Shown here piece by piece: positions 1 through 9,436 of a stretch of DNA of 17,396 nucleotides. Every line of letters starts with the position of its first letter. Position 1 is the stretch's first letter. Origin of the DNA: Parachlorella kessleri. Taxonomy: Eukaryota; Chlorophyta; Trebouxiophyceae; Chlorellales; Chlorellaceae. The position numbers and the translations under genes are program-made. The notes below the pieces were generated by a model. It saw only the letters and a list, made by a program, of their open reading frames with translations, had not been told where the DNA came from and did not search any database. The stretch lies in the NCBI GenBank assembly GCA_001598975.1, contig BBXU01002532.1:1-17396 (forward strand), read 5' to 3'.

Positions 1-154
1 TCCGTCACTGATCCTGGGACTCCTGTACAAAGCGTGGGGTACAAGAGCAACGGCATATGCTTAACGAAGGGCAACAGCACAGGAATCCGCCTTGTTAGGT
101 GGGAGGCATCAACCCATGCCCTTTCTCACTGGGAGTTGCTGCTGTCGCCTGCAG

Positions 155-236
155 GTTCCCCGATGTCAAGCCCACAACCATGAAGGAGTTTCTGCAGGCC
201 AACCCCGATGTCACAAAGGTGGCTTGGTGGCCGTAG
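155..236 (+). CDS. C-terminal exon of an unidentified protein (partial gene)
   Basis: A good acceptor (pyrimidine-rich tract ending in GCCTGCAG at 147-154) is followed by an open frame that enters with one base completing a codon. It encodes 26 residues, starting FPDVKPTTMKEF and ending VTKVAWWP, before a TAG stop at 234-236. The composition (charged, no low complexity, Trp-Trp near the end) looks like real protein rather than chance translation. The start of the gene lies to the left; bases 1-154 would be mostly or wholly intron. I do not recognise the family and assign no function. The gene is convergent with the aldolase gene, whose stop is about 1 kb away. The main risk is that the exon is a chance frame, because only one splice site can be checked. 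Confidence 0.5.
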
Positions 237-1243
237 AGGCAAGAGTAATGGTAAGGCTGCTAAGGTACCAGAAGTGAGGGTGGCGGAGAGGCTATGTGTT
301 GGTAAGCATTTAGTGATCAACCGGTGGGGTTCGTAGGATGGTCGAGGGATCTGTTTGGGTGATTATTACAATGGTCTTTGGGTAGGCACAATGCGATCAG
401 AGAGGAAGTACGGGTATATACCGGGCTCAATGCTGTTTGGTGGCGGCCAGCAGAGGATGTGCTGCCGGCGGCTAGGACTGAAGACATTACGCCTTCCAGC
501 AGCAACTTCCGCGGCACTCCCATCTGAGTAGTAGGCAGGAGACAAGAGCTGACTAGTGACTGACATTAAAGTCGTTGCTTGGAGCACGTACGTAAGCCAA
601 TGGGCTTGTCTTCAAGCAGGTACCAAGGTACCTCCGGTCCTCTCTAAAAGCTACTACTTGAAGCATCTTCCTTATACACATGCTTTGCAAGTCGGGGATT
701 TAAAAAGTAGCAGTAAACACACTTTGCATGCTTCCCCAATACGTCACAGCTTCAAACTCCCTAGTCTTACTAGATGCCACCATCAACTGTGTCCTCGCCT
801 TTGCAATAGCATTCCAAGCATGAGCACAGATAGTACCACAGCTCCACAAGAGGCCATTGGGATGCCAACGGGAGCACAAGTAACACCAGGCATTCAAATA
901 AACTTCTGTGGAGTTCCTCTTCTCAGGGCTGAATAGCAGTTCCAACACTTCTCAGTCATAACAGAAGAGTGTGGTGCACCACGCGGCCCTGGGCCATGCT
1001 GCGTCCTACCAGCGCATTTCTCTCAATAAGCACAACAGTCCCCACTACGGGTGACACTAGTTGACGCTTACCATCGCCACCCTACCCAGCACGATCCTGG
1101 CGCTGTGCCGCCCCTGCCTCCACCCACTCCCTTGCCAGCACCTCCCCTGGCACTGCGCCGCGCCGGCCACACCTTTCCGGCCATGCCATTTCCCTACCTG
1201 GCACCGCACTCTCCGATCCTGCTGCCCAGCGCAGCGCAGCGCA
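237..1243. other. Intergenic region between two convergent genes
   Basis: About 1 kb separates the stop of the left-edge gene from the stop of the aldolase gene, so it should hold both 3' UTRs. I see no exon-like protein segment. The 126-codon frame at 556-936 reads like random translation. AAATAAA lies at 896-902 on the + strand. A minus-strand TGTAA (TTACA at 366-370), the pentamer used as polyadenylation signal in several green algae, lies about 880 bases beyond the aldolase stop. Neither is convincing by itself. Confidence 0.5.
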
Positions 1244-4200
1244 TCACTTGCCGGAGCCGCCGGTGCGCAGCGCCTGCAGGATGCGGCCGCCCCCGGGCAC
1301 GGGGTGGGGCCCCTGGAACTTGCCCTGCTGGGCCTCGGAGTTGGCCTTAGCCAGCTTCACCAGGATGTCCTGGGCCGCGGCCCAGTTCTCGGGCTTGCCG
1401 GCCCACGTCTGCAGCAGGGCAGCAGGCGCAGCAGGCAGGCAGGTGAGAGCAGCCCAAGCCCGGTCTGGCCACTTGCCTCAACCACACTCGCTTGGGGTGC
1501 TGCTCAGCTCCAGGGCTGGCCAGTCCAAGGCTGCAGGTGGGGCACCGTGGGAACCTGGCGGGTGAGGCGGGGGGCTCTGGGGCAGCATGGGAGACTGAGC
1601 TGCTGTGCCTCAGATCATACCAAGCAAACAAGGCACAGCCAGTGGTCTGCCCCCCTTGCACACCGCAACAGCAGCAGCCACAGCGCACATGGTTCATCCC
1701 CAGCCTGCGCTAGAACCCATCGCAGCCTAGCTAGTGACCCATGCATGCAACTGCCCATCAAGCGGGGCCCCGCCCACACCCCGGCCCTCCCCCTCCCAGC
1801 CCAACTTAACACGCAGTGCACCAAAGCAGACCAAAGCAAAGCAAACCCTGGCCGTGCAGAGCATGGCAGAGCGCAGCACAGCCGCCTGTCACAGGGCACA
1901 GCCGCGCGTTCCACCTTGAGTGTGGTCGTCTGGAGTGCGCGGCCGTAGGAGAACGTGAGGGACCAGGGGCTGTTGGGGCACTCCTCTTGCAACGCCTGCG
2001 CACACACAGCAGCAGCCCACTGGGGAGGGAGCCAACCCCCTCACCCTGCCGCCCGCCAGTGCAGCAGAGGACAGGGGAGCAGGCAACCACAGGTACGATG
2101 GAGGTAGTCCAAGCCGGGATGAGCCCAGGGAGGCTATACCCCTGCCGCAGTGGCAGTCGGATGCCTTGGACAGGATGGATGCCTTGCCAGAGCAGCTGGC
2201 CCTGGCCGTCAGCAGCCCTCATGCTTGCGTGGCTGGGAGGGACCTCGGGAAGAGCATCGCCTGACACAGTGATGCCAGGGACGCCGCTGCTGAGGAATGC
2301 CAGGTAATGTATGCAGGAAGTGCATGATGAGTGTGTCCTACCTGCAGGTTGAGGGTTGCCTCCTCCTCGCTCATGCCGCCGCTCAAAAAGTGGATGCCGG
2401 GAACCACCGCGGGGATGCTGCAAATCCGCACAGACAAACCAGGCTGAGGACCTCATCAGCAGCACTCAGGTAACGGCACTCGAGCAAGGGCTGCAGGCAC
2501 AATGCTGGGGCAGTCCCTCCACGCTTTCTTGTCATAACACCGCCCACCATGCCCCCAAAGGACCCTGGCCTGCTGTGGTTATGCTGCCAGGCACCCGGCC
2601 CAGCCTCAACCAACACTGTGCCTCCCTCAACTCAGCCTGCCACGGCTGCTGCTGCCCTAAGACACAGACAGAGCTTGCGAGATGGTGAGATTGCCACCGG
2701 GCCGCCCTGCAGCCCAGCCCGCTGAGGTCACACAAGCGTCCCTCCCATAACGCCTGCTGAGAGTAGGACTTGCCCACAGCACTTCCTGGTAGGATTTGCC
2801 GACAGAGTCTACTGCCAAGCCAAGCAGCACCAGCAGGCGCTGCTACTCGTACCCACCAACCAACCTGCGCCGCATGGTGCGCACGGTGTACTTGGCAACA
2901 TCCTTGGGGGAGGCGGGGGGCGCATCAAGGCCTGCACACACACACAGCATGGCATAACATAGCACAGCAGGGGGCCGGCAGGCACACATCGCGGGTACCT
3001 CCCTGTGGGGGCAGTGGGCGCCACGACACGCACATGAGGTATGCCCAAGCGGTGTGGGCAGCCATGAATCCTCCTCTTGCTGGTTGCATACACAGAGCGG
3101 CGACCACGGTTCTGGTCCATGCGCTGCGCTGACCCGCCAGGCATGGTGTGCCCCCCCTCGCCCACCTGGCAGGATCATGTTTGGCTTGAGCAGGATTCCC
3201 TCCAGCATCACATCGTACTCGTTCAGCAGCCGGAACACGTGGGAGTAGACGCGCTGCAGAGAGGGAGGAGGGGGGGGTGCACTCCCGACTGCTTCAGACC
3301 AGCTTGCTTGTGGAACTTGGCCTACCGTGGCATGAGCTCCCAGGCGGCTAAAGGACACCCCCAGCGTGCTGTGCCCGCTGGGCAGCATGTCATACGAAGG
3401 GAGCTGAGTCGGTGAGAGCCCTTTGGGATACTCAAAGAGATTTGGCAGGGACCATGTACACTCACAAGCGCACGGGTGCATCACCCTCCAGGCAGGGCCA
3501 GCCGGCAGCAGCTGCCACCTCACCTCACTCCAGTATGCACACTCGTCAAGGGTATACTTGCCAGGCCCCAGGGTCACCTCAGGCTCCACTGCAGATGAGT
3601 TGCATAGTGCATGGTATGCTCATCTAGTGTAGCATGGCACAGCAGTAGTTGTACACTATTCCAGCGACACATTGAAAAGTATTCCCACACACCCTGCTGA
3701 GCTGGCGTTAGGGAAGTTCCCACTCCTGATGCAGTAAGAGGCATGCAGGGGCTCAAGCATGCCACAGCAGCTCTGGCACACCACGCAAAATCAGCTTGCG
3801 CAAGGCAATGTAGTACCCCCATCAGAGCCCGTCCGGCACTGGGCGACATGCCCGCATGCCTTGCACACGCAGGCACACGCACTCACCAATGGGCACCAGG
3901 CCAGCGCTCTGCACAGCAGTGGCAGCAGCAGCAGCAGTAGGTCAAGCATTTATGGTATAGTTGAGGGGAGCAGAAGCGGAGAGGCCGCACGAGGCTCTGG
4001 TTCATGATTGGGAGAAATGCACACAGGCAGCAGCAGCCCCACATCGGCCAGGCCAAGGCGGGATACAGGGTACTCAATACACACCATTTGTAGTAGCCAC
4101 ATACCACCTGCGATCTCACCTGAGCAATCTGGGCATATCGAGCCAGGCCGTGCGCGTTTTCTAGGACGGCCTGGGTAGACGGTCCCTGCCCCTCACCAAT

Positions 4201-6435
4201 CTTCAGCACCGCGCGCCACTTGGCAAAGCGCGCGCCTGCAAGAACGGATAGCGATGGCACTCATGGGTGACAGGCCTGCTGAGTCTGACAGCTGGCATGC
4301 CGGCAAATGCGCTAGGCCTAGATGAAGCTCACACCGCCCTGATAGATATTTCCCTGCCTGGCGGGAAATGCCTGGCTACGAGCGCACGATAGCCTTAGCG
4401 CCACCCACATCAACAACAATTCGGGAACAGGTCCTCCAAGAGCCTAGCACATACCATTACATGAGGACAGCTCGGACCACCTGGCATAAGCATGCCCAGC
4501 AGCACTACCAGCCTCCCACTGAAGTAGCTGCTGCAGCCAGCCATCTCTGCTCCCCACACCAGTCCCTCAGTCACCAGGGCTGCCCACCCACCCTGCTTGT
4601 AGTAAGCCTCGCAGCGTGCCGCCAGGTTGTCGAGGCCCTGGGTTGCGGTCTCGCCGTCGGTCCCAGGCAATACCTGTAGACAGGGGTGATTGCAGGAACA
4701 TGCAGTGCTCTCCCCGCTGAACCAACCATGTATATGGGCTATATGATCAACATGTGCATAGTAACAAGTCCTGACACAGAGGTCCAACAGACTGGCCAGT
4801 CCGCCACCTAAATGCAGATTCACTCAGCAGGGATGCAAGCCTTGCCATCCAACCCCTCAGCCATGTGAGCAGAGTCCCACTTCAAGAAGCAACAGCAGCT
4901 TACCTGGAGCCCGGAATCCACTTTGATTCCTGGGCGGATGCCCTGGGCTTTCAGCACATCCACAAACTGCACCCCATCCGACCCCTTCTGATACAGCGTC
5001 TCCTCAAACATGATCGCGCCTGCAGCAAAGGGGCAGCAGTCGCAGTCGGGCCAGGTCTAACCATCAACAACAACAACAACACCTGGTGCTGGGCAGCCAG
5101 CACCCTTGGGTGCCAGGAGAGGTGCGAGGTGCAGTTGGTGGGCCCATGTAGCTGTCCAACACCCCCATCACCACCCACCCCCGCACTGATAACCAGGACC
5201 ACTGAAGGTAGTTCCATGGCGCCCACACAGACGAGTGCTCCTTGCATTCCCTCACTGTGGCTGACCGAAATTGCAGGCCCAGCCCGAGTAGACCATTCAA
5301 AAACAACTTCTCACAATACCCCTTGGCTTCCCCGCCGCTGTCCCCCCCCACCCCGCAACACACACACCCACACCACCTCAGTCCCCACCTAGAAACCTCT
5401 CCCCCCCCTCCCTTCTCCACCCTCACGCATCAACCCCTCACCCGAGACGTACTGTCCCAGGCCGGGCGCCGTGTACAGCAGCTGCCTCCAGGCGCGGCGG
5501 TTGTCCTCGCTGTTCTCCACGCCAACAGCCTCCAGCCGCTTGCCGGTGGTGGCGTTGGACTCATCCGAGGCCTGGAAATAAAAAAACACATGAAAAAAAC
5601 GCTTGGGCGGGCCGCATCAGTGACACAGCCAGCATGCCCAGATCTCGCCGCTGGTCTGCTGCTTGGGTAAGCTAAGACTGATGACCCAGGTTTGTGCCCT
5701 GAAGAGCACTGGCAAGAGGACATGCATAGAATGGCAGCTGAGCAGCAGGCCTTACCAGGATGCCCTTGCCCCTCTGGGCGATGTACTTGGCAGTGTCTTT
5801 GAGCTCCTCGGCATAGGGGTTGCTCTTCTGCAGCAGGGGTCACCGTCCACCACAGATGAGTTTTGCTGAGAAGCAAAGCAGGCCTTGCACTTCAGCCTGC
5901 CAGCCACACGCTAACCATACTGAAGACCACCATACTGAAGACCGCCCTACCTGCCACCATAATTGAAGCCAGTCCCACCTGGGCTGCCAAGACGAAGTGG
6001 GAGCGGCACAGTATAAGCCCACTGAAATGCATCCTCAGTAGGAAGCTGTTGTGTACCAGTCAGTGCTTCAAATTGCTGCCGACAACAGCCCCAATCGTCG
6101 GCCTAAACTGCCAGCCAGCCCGCAACCCCGTGTCACACATACCTCAAAGGCAGAGGTTGCCACAGCCTGCTGCGGCTTTCGCACCACAGCCTGCACGCCC
6201 ACTGCCTTCCCTTGTCAGTATACAGACTGGACAGTGTGCTAGGAGTCTTCAGACTTGTAGATACGTGCATGATCAAGTCGGCTTGCTACACAACAGTGGA
6301 TAGGGCGCTTGAGGCAGGGGGCGCTAGCCACCAAGGGACACCTGCCTTGGTTTTGCTGCGCTTGATAGTCGTTCCAGCGCGAAGAGTTGTGGCTGAAGGG
6401 ACATTCACACCGGAGAAAGCAGCAAGGGGAGCCAT
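1244..6435 (-). CDS. FBA: Fructose-bisphosphate aldolase, class I, plastid-targeted (14 exons, complete)
   Basis: Reversibly condenses dihydroxyacetone phosphate with glyceraldehyde 3-phosphate in the Calvin-Benson cycle and plastid glycolysis/gluconeogenesis. Exons in transcription order: 6435-6342, 6201-6143, 5827-5756, 5571-5442, 5019-4904, 4673-4592, 4235-4120, 3908-3887, 3588-3524, 3253-3166, 2931-2865, 2417-2342, 1995-1915, 1408-1244. All junctions are GT-AG, phases agree throughout, and the sum is 1233 nt, or 410 aa. Residues 1 to about 51 ([12 protein letters not shown]..., rich in Ala/Ser/Thr/Arg, no acidic residue until E51) resemble a chloroplast transit peptide. Family signatures: ASDES (D78), GIKVD (K151), FAKWR (K190), EPEV (E232/E234), EGILLKPNM with Schiff-base lysine K275, LSGG (316-318) and GRAL (R348). 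The start has A at -3 and G at +4. The C-terminus ends in TGGSGK instead of the family's usual final tyrosine. The function is very sure; the first two exons are inferred from phase and leader composition. Confidence 0.96.
3887..3908 (-). other. FBA: 22-nt microexon of the aldolase gene
   Basis: Exon 8 of the aldolase model encodes only S-A-G-L-V-P-I plus the first base of the next valine codon. It is flanked by GTGCAG on its 5' side and GTGAGT on its 3' side. It is required to join ...YAQIAQ to VEPEV, and the resulting GLVPIVEPEV segment is a core class I aldolase strand. The flanking introns are 211 and 298 bases. Automated gene finders often miss exons this short. Confidence 0.92.
3922..3937. 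repeat. GCA trinucleotide microsatellite
   Basis: About five GCA/CAG units lie in aldolase intron 7, just upstream of the microexon acceptor on the minus strand, where they read as CTG repeats within the pyrimidine tract. Confidence 0.8.
5065..5080. repeat. CAA trinucleotide microsatellite
   Basis: Five CAA units lie in aldolase intron 4. They read as GTT repeats in the transcript. Confidence 0.85.
5916..5945. repeat. 15-bp tandem duplication in aldolase intron 2
   Basis: Two adjacent copies of CATACTGAAGACCAC, the second differing only in its last two bases. The position is intronic and no function is apparent. Confidence 0.85.
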
Positions 6436-6534
6436 GTTGCCCTGTCCCTATGTCTCTACCAGTCGACGGGCTCAACCTAGCCTCCCACGGTGCGAGGTTA
6501 TTAAACAGAAAATGTGCCGAAACACTGCGACTAC

Positions 6535-6540
6535 TTATAC
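6535..6540 (-). promoter_or_regulatory. Candidate TATA element of the aldolase gene
   Basis: On the minus strand the sequence reads GGTATAAGTAG about 100 bases upstream of the aldolase ATG. That would leave a 5' UTR of roughly 70 bases. The match is short and its position is only plausible. Confidence 0.35.
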
Positions 6541-6584
6541 CATTTGATCGACGCCCGATGGCAGTGTTGGATGCTCGACAGGGT

Positions 6585-6610
6585 CGATACCCAGCCACGA
6601 TACCCAGCCA
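6585..6610. repeat. 13-bp perfect tandem repeat upstream of the aldolase gene
   Basis: Two perfect copies of CGATACCCAGCCA at 6585-6597 and 6598-6610, about 150-175 bases upstream of the aldolase start codon. They could be paired binding sites or simple slippage. Confidence 0.8.
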
Positions 6611-7003
6611 AACTCGTCCCATGAACTCGTCCCCAAGGTACTGGAAGCCCTAATACCAAATGGAGAGTGTACAAACAAAGGCAGTCGCTGCCTATCAAAT
6701 TGTTATAGCACAAAGACCCTAACCACTGGTAGACGGCACTGATTCTAAGAGCCCACTGCTCCTTATCAGAGACGCGGGCCTAACGCCTGGCTAGGGACAT
6801 GAAACACTTCAAGATGGGAATGTGGTGGACCGTGGGAAATATAGAATGCAAACTAGAAAGGTAAAGAAGTGACACATATGGAATCGGTACCAAGGATAGA
6901 ACAAGGGAGATAGAACAAGTTCTGCAATCAGCAATGCAGGCTAAAAGACGTAGGGTCCATTCCTGTGGGAAGCGCCATGCATTTAGCAAAGAGTGAGGCC
7001 ACC

Positions 7004-9203
7004 TCAGTCCCGCAGGACAACCACTGGACAGTCCAGCTGGCGCAGCAGCCGGTCAGTCAACGAGCCTCCCAACCCCGTCAGGCGATGTAGGGCAGCAGCC
7101 ACGCCCTGCTGCTCCTGGTGAGGCAGCACCGCAAGGCCAATACCTTGGGCAGACGCATACTGGATAACTGCCTGCAGCAGCCAAAGTGCGCATGACTATT
7201 GGTCTAAGCGACATACATCATCAAGAAGACCCCTTCCATCACAAAGCGAGCAGCAGGAGTGTGAACAAACCAGTCACCTATCAAGCAGGGCAGCTGGCAA
7301 AGCAAGGTCCTGTCATGCTCCTCGAGGCGGCCACACGCAGCAGGTCTGGCCAACGAAGCGCACCGCTGTTGGCATCACCGCTGCCTTAGAGTTACCTGGC
7401 ATATCAAAGCGTGCTGTTCGTGGGGTGCCGGCCCCTCCTCCACATGGACATGCTCTACAGGCAGCTGCTCGGTAGCCAGCTCTGTCTGCACAACAAGGCG
7501 ACCTCACCAACAAACTCGCAGACGGAACGTCGCTGACTGCTAGGGGACAGGAATAGCACGGCAGACTCCAAAACATGACAGCAGCCTTACCCGTGCGGGG
7601 GTACGGAAGCGGCTGTGCCATACGGGTGCTACCAGAAAAACCACAGGCGGGCCAGGAGGCATGGCAGCAGCAGGGATGCCGTCTGTGCAAGGCACTCTCA
7701 ACTGCGTCCCAACTCACACAACCCACCAGCTTTGCAGTGGGGCGGCCCACGGTGAACACGTGCAAGTGGTCCTGCGGCCGCACAGCCACGCCCAGCGCCC
7801 ACTGCAGTGCGCCGCTTGTGGTGGTGCCTTCCACAAGCAACAGCACGTGCCGCTCCCCCTGCACCTGGCATGCAGTGAAGGAATACCTAATGATGAAACA
7901 TGTCTCTGCTGCCACAAGCCCGGCAGACCATGGCAATACAAAGCTGACCTGCCAGCACCTGCCCCGATGCCGTCGTGTTGCCTTTTCAAGCAGCCGGGTG
8001 CTATAAGGCACCCAAAGTGCTACTTACAGCATAGTCCCTCCTGGAGAAAGCAAGCCGTGCAATAACCCACCTTGCACTGCAAGCCGCTGCCACGAACAAT
8101 GGCTACAGGCGAGAGAGCGTCCCGCAGCACAAGGCTGCACACACTTCCTTGTCCAACGAAGGCCAGAAGGGACCTACATGCATGAGGGCAGGCCTAGGGA
8201 GTCAGCCGGGAGAGTTGGCTGTGATATGCCAATGTACGAGTAGGTACCCAGTATAGGGTGCCAGGGCATGCTCCAGCACTGGACCCGAGGGAACACCACA
8301 GCAACGACAGGTTCAGTCTCTCCCAAAAGCGCATGCGGGTGCTGCAGGGGCATTAGGCAAAGTTGCCAGGGTCCACAGGCTACCATTTAATGTACTCTGG
8401 CCCTTACTAAAGCTCTCTGAAGGCGCAGTTCCAACCAGGGTGCACATGCAAACATCGAGACGTGCAGCAGCGGACAGGCAGACACGCCTTGGGACGCGAG
8501 CAAGCACCTTGAGAAGTCGCCCAAGCCGCGACTGCCCAGCACTATGAGGTTCGCCTGGTGTAGGTTCGCGTATGCTGCAATTGTTTTGGCCACACCTGCA
8601 GGCAGAGGTTATACAGGGTGGCAAAAACGTGCGTTGACATCTGTATTTTCCATCCATATCCCAAACAGAGTGCCAGCTGCCCCCTTTTCGATGACGGGCC
8701 AGTGCCAGCATCTCTATTGGCAAACCAGCGCTTGGGCGTTGTACCTCGGGAGCCGGGTGGCGCTCTTAACGCAGCTATCTTGAACTGCTCCTCCTTCACC
8801 TGGAGGTGCGTAGAAACACTGTTTTTATGCAGTAGCAGCATCCTTGTCAGTGTCAGTGTTATCAGAATGGTCAGTTTGGCAAACGATACACGGGCCGCTG
8901 CCAACCCTCGCAGGTCCGCCCAACAGCCTCGTATGCGTATGCGTATGCGTACTTTACCTTGTTGCTGGCTAGATGTAGCACTTCATGGACAGCTTTCGTA
9001 GTGGCCAACGCCTCAGCTCCAAGGCTGGAGTGTGCTCTGGTGGAGGCCAGGGGTGTGATAGAAGAGCCAAAGGCCGCGCTGGTGGTCACCACCAATACGT
9101 GCAGCTCATCACCGGGCTGTGCCAAGGTATTGCAGCACCAGCTAGCCGCCCGGTGGGCAGCCCTGCTGGAATCCACCGCCAGCACAAAAACCCGTCCCGT
9201 CAT
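7004..9203 (-). CDS. Tandem universal stress protein (USP) domain protein, complete, second domain degenerate
   Basis: USP proteins are small alpha/beta nucleotide-binding folds linked to stress responses. Exons: 9203-8958, 8799-8745, 8595-8508, 8173-8071, 7858-7727, 7485-7396, 7171-7004; all phases agree, giving 293 aa. Domain 1 (1-164) has VFVLAVDSS, WCCN.L..PGDELHV, IVLGSRG (GSRG 121-124) and, 14 residues on, GS (139-140), then SPVAIV. Domain 2 (165-293) has HVLLLVEGTTTSGALQWA, HLHVF and a final DCPVVVLRD, but HQEQQG replaces GSRG. Uncertain points: an acceptor six bases earlier (exon up to 7864) adds Val-Gln. A phase-consistent 38-nt exon (7628-7591), with the previous exon ending at 7723, would restore part of the short helix 2 region. 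The first in-frame ATG is 9203; the open frame upstream has only TTG/GTG. Targeting is not evident. Confidence 0.88.
8931..8952. repeat. GTATGC hexanucleotide microsatellite
   Basis: Nearly four units of GTATGC lie in the first intron of the USP gene, immediately after the exon 1 donor in transcript direction. Confidence 0.85.
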
Positions 9204-9287
9204 GAGCCAGTGCAGGGGCCAAGCCCAGGTGAAGCTGTGGAATAAATAAAGGACAGCCTGGTTGAAGGCTGAAGGTGGGTACTGCTG

Positions 9288-9301
9288 TGCAAAGCTTTGC
9301 A
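9288..9301. promoter_or_regulatory. 14-bp perfect palindrome, proximal copy
   Basis: TGCAAAGCTTTGCA equals its own reverse complement. It lies 85 bases upstream of the USP start codon and about 38 bases upstream of an AT-rich stretch (minus strand TTTATTTATT, 9240-9250) that could serve as a TATA-like element. The trailing AAGCTTGCA extends the symmetry into overlapping half-sites. A dimeric regulator site is an inference. Confidence 0.5.
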
Positions 9302-9366
9302 AAGCTTGCAAATAAGGGTTGCCAAAGCACGGCAGCCTGGTTGCGGCTCGAAGGTGGGTACTGCTG

Positions 9367-9380
9367 TGCAAAGCTTTGCA
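9367..9380. promoter_or_regulatory. 14-bp perfect palindrome, distal copy
   Basis: Identical to the proximal palindrome and exactly 79 bases away. Seventy-nine bases is about 7.5 helical turns, so the two sites would not face the same side of the helix. Confidence 0.5.
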
Positions 9381-9428
9381 AAGCTTGCACAAAAGGGTTG
9401 CCAAAGCACGACAGCAGGGCGCAAAGGG

Positions 9429-9436
9429 TGACGTCG
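9429..9436. promoter_or_regulatory. ACGT-core (bZIP/CRE-like) element
   Basis: TGACGTCG is one base from the palindromic CRE-type site TGACGTCA. It lies in the shared divergent upstream region of the USP gene and the regulator-like gene. A single short match is weak evidence. Confidence 0.2.

Larger units (their letters stand above)
6436..7003. other. Intergenic region: aldolase promoter and 3' end of the USP gene
   Basis: 568 bases separate two genes on the minus strand. The part nearest 6436 should be the aldolase 5' UTR and promoter, and the part nearest 7003 the USP gene 3' UTR. It is less GC-rich than its surroundings. Apart from the TATA candidate, it has a 13-bp tandem repeat (6585-6610) and a duplicated GATAGAACAAG (6895-6905 and 6909-6919). 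No protein-like segment is visible. Confidence 0.6.
9254..9411. repeat. Two 79-bp tandem repeat units upstream of the USP gene
   Basis: Unit 1 is 9254-9332 and unit 2 is 9333-9411, in direct head-to-tail order with a period of exactly 79. They differ at only a few positions, clustered near GGTTGAAGGCTG versus GGTTGCGGCTCG and near AAATAAG versus CACAAAAG. A truncated third start (CAGCAGGG) follows. The array begins about 50 bases upstream of the USP start codon, so it lies in its promoter or 5' UTR. The mild divergence with intact palindromes suggests an old duplication. Confidence 0.95.

Noticed and set aside
1061..1948. 295-codon plus-strand open frame
   Set aside because: It is antisense to the last two aldolase exons and their intron, has a low-complexity composition, and is a by-product of GC-rich sequence.
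2843..3589. 248-codon minus-strand open frame as one exon
   Set aside because: It contains aldolase exons 9 and 10 plus read-through of their introns; only the segments matching the family and bounded by GT-AG are kept.
7313..8011. 232-codon minus-strand open frame as one exon
   Set aside because: Only 7727-7858 matches a USP domain; the rest is intron translated in an open frame with no family features.
8958..9404. Longer N-terminus for the USP protein through the 79-bp repeats
   Set aside because: The frame is open but has no ATG before 9203, and its translation is just the repeated DNA; USP domains normally begin right at the first strand, as the 9203 start gives.
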